7,213 nt of DNA from Planctomycetota bacterium (GTDB taxonomy: Bacteria; Planctomycetota; MHYJ01; JACPRB01): positions 1-7,213 of the forward strand of contig JACQFK010000213.1 of NCBI GenBank assembly GCA_016200125.1. The letters run 5' to 3'. This document shows, piece after piece, positions 4,492 to 7,213 of the stretch. A program made the translations under genes and the position numbers. Under the pieces are notes generated by a model. That model was not told where the DNA came from. It did not search any database and saw only the letters and a list, made by a program, of their open reading frames with translations. The stretch's first letter is position 1; every line of letters begins with the position of its first letter.

Positions 4492-6240
4492 CGCGGCGTC
4501 CCCGTCGATCTTCACTGCCTTGTACCCGCCGATGGTCTTGAAGTAGAGCAGGATGCCCAGGTAGATCAGCGCCATCATCGACGGGATGAACGCATCCGCG
4601 ACCAGCGTGTTCCGGTCCCCCGCGATGTTGGCCTCGAGGATCTTGCGGTCGTTCGGATCGACCTTGTCGTAGGCCGCCTTGGGGTCGCTGACGCCGCTCT
4701 TGGCCAGCTCCTTGCGCTTGGCCCCGAGACGCTCGTTCACGTCGCCCACCTTCTTGCCGTCGAGGCCGAAGATGTCCCCGAAGAAGAGGAACTTCCCGGA
4801 CTTGTCGGCCTTCACCTGGCTGAAGAGGGCGGGATCGGCCTTCTGGAGCGCCTCGCTGGCGAAGCGGTCCTTGGCGTAGCCGAGCCCGACCGAGCCGATG
4901 AGGCCCGCCGAGAGCATGCCGATGCCGGCGGTCATGCTGATGGCGACGGCGCCGGTGCGCGGGAAGCGGTCGCCGATGACGGCGAGCTGGGTCGGCCAGT
5001 AGAAGGTCTTGCCGACCGCGTAGATGCCGAGCGCCAGCAGCGCGAAGCCGAACGAATCGATCCGGCTCGCCAGGAGCAGGCCGACCACGGCCAGGCAGGC
5101 GCAGGTCAGGAGGATGCCCACGGGCGACAGCTTGAGCTTCTTTTCGATGAAGTGGGCGCAGAAGCGGAGGGAGAACATGATGACGTTGGTCCAGATGAAC
5201 AGCGCCTTGCCCTGCCAGGAGATCAGCAGGTTGCCGGTGATGTTCTGGATCCAGCCGTCCGTGCCCAGCTCGACGGCGCCGACCAGCATGTGGGCGACGA
5301 AGAGGACGAAGAGCAGGAACGCGCCCACCGCCCAGCTCATGACCTTGCCCAGGGCCAGCAGCAGCGCGCCGCCGATGATCATGACCGAGAGCAGCGGAAG
5401 GCTGAGGGCCTGCTGGAAATAGATCGCGATGAGGGTGCAGACGACGAGGGCCGCGAGGGAATCCATCGAGAGGCTGGTCTTGGTCCGCGTGAGGAAGCCC
5501 AGCCCGACCAGGAGGACCAGGGCGATGGCGTAGGAGGAGGTCTGATCCAGCCCCAGCGGCCCGTTGAAGAACAGCGCCAGGAGGAAGCAGGCGACCAGGC
5601 CGCCCAGGACGCCGACGTCCTTGAACATCTCGCCCAGGCTCAGCCCCTTCTCGGAGGCCTCGGAAGCGGGCTGCTTCTGTCCCATGAACATCACGCCGTA
5701 GAGGACCGTGGGGGCGAGGTAGAGGCTGAGCTGGATCTTCCAGTGGACTTCATAGGCATCGTCGAGGATCCAGCCCGCGATCGTTCCCAGGATCATGCCG
5801 CCCGGCCAGCTCGCGTGGAGGATGTTCAGGTAGTGCGTCCGGTTTTCGGGGAAGAGCGTGGAGACCACCGGGTTGCAGACCGCCTCGAGGGTGCCGTTGG
5901 CATAGGAGAAGATGAACATGCCCCACACGAGGGTCAGGTAGGCGGTGTGCTGGGACATCGAGGGGCTCGCGGCGAAGGTGATGACGGCGGAGAGGATATG
6001 CAGCACGAAGGCGACGAAGACGAGCTTGCCGTAGCCGATCCTGTCGGCGATGACGCCGCCGAGGATGATGCCGAAGCAGAACCCGGTGAAGCCGGCGCCG
6101 CCGATCGCCCCGAGCTGCTGGTCGGTGAAGCCGAACTCGGCCTTCCAGTTGTCGAAGATGCCGCCCCGGATGGCGAAGCCCACCCCCGCCGCGAAGATGG
6201 CCATGAAGCCGGCCCACAGCAGACGGTTCCTGTTCACCAT
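4480..6240 (-). CDS. Large MFS-type transporter with central extra helices and a periplasmic insert
   Basis: This 586-residue integral membrane protein is of the Major Facilitator type. The first half has six hydrophobic helices (roughly 7-25, 46-66, 73-92, 100-118, 143-160, 172-187) and the loop 2-3 signature [12 protein letters not shown] (61-72). About four further helices follow (208-226, 236-250, 262-278, 281-298), then a second six-helix half starting near 303. VELGTDGWI (323-331), LSPVG (371-375) and [12 protein letters not shown] (410-421) are shared with the neighbouring transporter. Between the last two helices lies a hydrophilic stretch of about 90 residues (456-548), expected to face the periplasm. 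Typical MFS proteins have 400-450 residues. The start at 6240 is chosen for GGAG eight bases upstream; the frame stays open to 6330, but that extension runs over the promoter. Sugar or oligosaccharide uptake fits the neighbouring catabolic genes but is unproven. Confidence 0.88.
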   Translation of the reverse strand: MVNRNRLLWAGFMAIFAAGVGFAIRGGIFDNWKAEFGFTDQQLGAIGGAGFTGFCFGIILGGVIADRIGYGKLVFVAFVLHILSAVITFAASPSMSQHTAYLTLVWGMFIFSYANGTLEAVCNPVVSTLFPENRTHYLNILHASWPGGMILGTIAGWILDDAYEVHWKIQLSLYLAPTVLYGVMFMGQKQPASEASEKGLSLGEMFKDVGVLGGLVACFLLALFFNGPLGLDQTSSYAIALVLLVGLGFLTRTKTSLSMDSLAALVVCTLIAIYFQQALSLPLLSVMIIGGALLLALGKVMSWAVGAFLLFVLFVAHMLVGAVELGTDGWIQNITGNLLISWQGKALFIWTNVIMFSLRFCAHFIEKKLKLSPVGILLTCACLAVVGLLLASRIDSFGFALLALGIYAVGKTFYWPTQLAVIGDRFPRTGAVAISMTAGIGMLSAGLIGSVGLGYAKDRFASEALQKADPALFSQVKADKSGKFLFFGDIFGLDGKKVGDVNERLGAKRKELAKSGVSDPKAAYDKVDPNDRKILEANIAGDRNTLVADAFIPSMMALIYLGILLYFKTIGGYKAVKIDGDAAPPA

Positions 6241-6295
6241 GTTGAATGCTCCGCTAGAAGGTCCAGAATCCCCAGCCCCGATCGCCCAGGGAAGG

Positions 6296-6325
6296 ATTAT
6301 GAGCCAGCCGTCCGCGCGATGTCCA
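6296..6325 (-). promoter_or_regulatory. Probable sigma70-type promoter of the 586-residue transporter gene
   Basis: On the minus strand TGGACA (6325-6320) is followed after 18 bp by CATAAT (6301-6296); each matches consensus at five of six positions. Transcription would start near 6289, leaving a leader of about 50 bases with GGAG before the ATG. It lies downstream of the intrinsic terminator of the preceding minus-strand gene, so the two transporters appear to be separate transcription units. Confidence 0.55.
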
Positions 6326-6337
6326 AGCAATTTGAGG

Positions 6338-6374
6338 GGGAAAAGAAAACGGGCGCGTTCTTCACGCGCCCGTT
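6338..6374 (-). terminator. Rho-independent terminator of the downstream MFS paralogue
   Basis: Read on the minus strand, a 10-bp GC-rich stem (AACGGGCGCG at 6374-6365 pairing with 6357-6348) closes a 7-base loop and is followed directly by TTTTCTTTTCCC. Stem, loop size and T-rich tail are classic. It lies 24 bases beyond the stop of the gene at 6398-7213 and before the promoter of the next transporter. Confidence 0.88.
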
Positions 6375-6397
6375 GTTCTGTCTCTGACTCGGAGGTT

Positions 6398-7213
6398 TTA
6401 GGCCGGCTTCGGTTCCGGCGGCGCCGTGGCCAGCTGGACCGGCTTGTAGCCGCCCTTGCCCTTGAAGTAGAGCAGCAGGGCGATGTAGCTGCCCAGCATG
6501 AGCATGGGGAAGAGGGCCATGTTGCCCAGGGCCCCCTGGTTGCTGGCGCCCCGCGCGCTGCCGATCGAATCGCTCGCCGCCTTCTGGTCGGCCGCCGGGA
6601 GCTTCGCGATCGCGGCGCCGAGCTTCGCGTCGTCGATGGTCTTGTACTTGATGACTTCGTAGATGCTCTTGTCGACGACGGCCGTCAGATGGCCGTTCTC
6701 CACGAGCCCCGGGGCCTTCTTGGCCGCGTCGGTCGCGACCACGGCCTGGATCTGCTTGTCGGCCTGGAGCGCGCCGATGTAGGGGAAGCCGAGCGTGCCG
6801 ACCGCCAGCATCCCGATGCCGCTGATGGCGTTCAGCGTCAGGGCGCCGCCCTTCGGCGTCTGTTCGGACACGACCCCCAGCATCGTGGGCCAGAAGAACG
6901 TCTTGCCGAAGCCGTACAGCGTCGCGGCGATGAAGATCATCGCGCCGGCCGCGCTCGACAGGAGGAGGAGCCCCCCGATCGCCAGGACCGAGCTGACGGT
7001 GAGCAGCCCCAGCGGGGAGAGCTTGTGAACGATCGGTCCCGCGAAGAATCGCAGGACCATCATGATCGCCGAGGTGTACACCAGGATCCAGCCCGGGTGG
7101 AACTTGTCTTTCCCGGTCGCGGTGTCCTTCGCGATGCCTTCCATGATGCTCGTGATCCAGCCGTCGGTGCAGATCTCGGTCGTGGCGAGCGGGATCATCA
7201 CGAGGACCAGGAA
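6398..7213 (-). CDS. Second MFS-type transporter, C-terminal part (5' end outside window)
   Basis: The frame is open from the right edge to TAA at 6400-6398 and gives 271 residues, about the second half of a paralogue of the 586-residue transporter. Shared blocks in the same order are EICTDGWI (13-20), LRFF (54-57), KLSPLGLL (64-71), [13 protein letters not shown] (103-115), GIGMLAVG (132-139) and [14 protein letters not shown] (246-259). As in the neighbour, a hydrophilic segment of about 85 residues (roughly 147-230), rich in Ala, Asp and Lys, separates the last two membrane helices and should be periplasmic. Its sequence has almost nothing in common with the neighbour's insert. A GTG at 7201 is not the start, because upstream residues FLVL continue the same membrane helix. 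The C-terminus is proline-rich (APPEPKPA). The substrate is unknown, probably a sugar-type solute given the context. Confidence 0.88.
   Translation of the reverse strand, partial: FLVLVMIPLATTEICTDGWITSIMEGIAKDTATGKDKFHPGWILVYTSAIMMVLRFFAGPIVHKLSPLGLLTVSSVLAIGGLLLLSSAAGAMIFIAATLYGFGKTFFWPTMLGVVSEQTPKGGALTLNAISGIGMLAVGTLGFPYIGALQADKQIQAVVATDAAKKAPGLVENGHLTAVVDKSIYEVIKYKTIDDAKLGAAIAKLPAADQKAASDSIGSARGASNQGALGNMALFPMLMLGSYIALLLYFKGKGGYKPVQLATAPPEPKPA

Noticed and set aside
6241..6330. 30-residue N-terminal extension of the 586-residue transporter
   Set aside because: It overlaps the probable promoter, and the ATG at 6240 has GGAG at eight bases and begins a normal MFS first helix.
4321..6387. 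Very long plus-strand open frame opposite the first MFS transporter
   Set aside because: It is rich in Asp, Glu, Gln and Ala, as expected for the complement of hydrophobic membrane codons in GC-rich DNA; the minus strand shows clear helices and MFS motifs.

Overview
This is a GC-rich bacterial window with short intergenic gaps and good Shine-Dalgarno sites. The gene mix is a sugar-type SDR, an exported beta-propeller lactonase, SIS plus ROK sugar genes, a lipoprotein sulfatase and two large MFS paralogues. This resembles carbohydrate-degrading Planctomycetota, Verrucomicrobiota or Acidobacteriota. The taxon is an inference from gene content only; no rRNA or marker gene is present.

Layout. 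(1) Bases 1-269 hold the C-terminal end of an SDR oxidoreductase (+). (2) Bases 270-419 are an AT-rich intergenic region with three regularly spaced, palindromic operator-like repeats. (3) Bases 420-1562 encode a secreted seven-bladed beta-propeller lactonase of the 6-phosphogluconolactonase (YbhE/COG2706) type. (4) Bases 1563-1625 carry a probable promoter and an inverted repeat that overlaps both the -10 box and the ribosome binding site. (5) Bases 1626-4478 are a tightly packed + strand operon: a broken SIS-domain sugar-phosphate isomerase, a ROK-family sugar kinase and a lipoprotein sulfatase, joined by ATGA overlaps. (6) Bases 4480-6240 (-) encode a large MFS-type transporter whose stop codon is one base from that of the sulfatase. 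(7) Bases 6241-6397 contain this transporter's promoter and an intrinsic terminator for the next gene. (8) Bases 6398-7213 (-) hold the C-terminal part of a second, paralogous MFS transporter whose start lies outside the window.

How it may work together (inference). The locus looks like a carbohydrate uptake and catabolism cluster. The lipoprotein sulfatase would remove sulfate from an external sugar or glycan, the MFS proteins would import the product, the ROK kinase would phosphorylate it, and the SIS isomerase, SDR and lactonase would act in isomerisation, oxidation and lactone opening. The actual sugar cannot be read from the sequence. In this copy the SIS gene has lost about 32 central codons with a frameshift, so that step is either dead here or the sequence has an assembly gap.

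I found no CRISPR array, insertion sequence, tRNA or rRNA gene, and nothing I can defend as a wholly new system. The points most worth a second look are the triple operator array, the disrupted SIS gene, the inverted repeat over the SIS promoter and RBS, the bidirectional hairpin at the convergent stops, and the unusual architecture of the two transporters.
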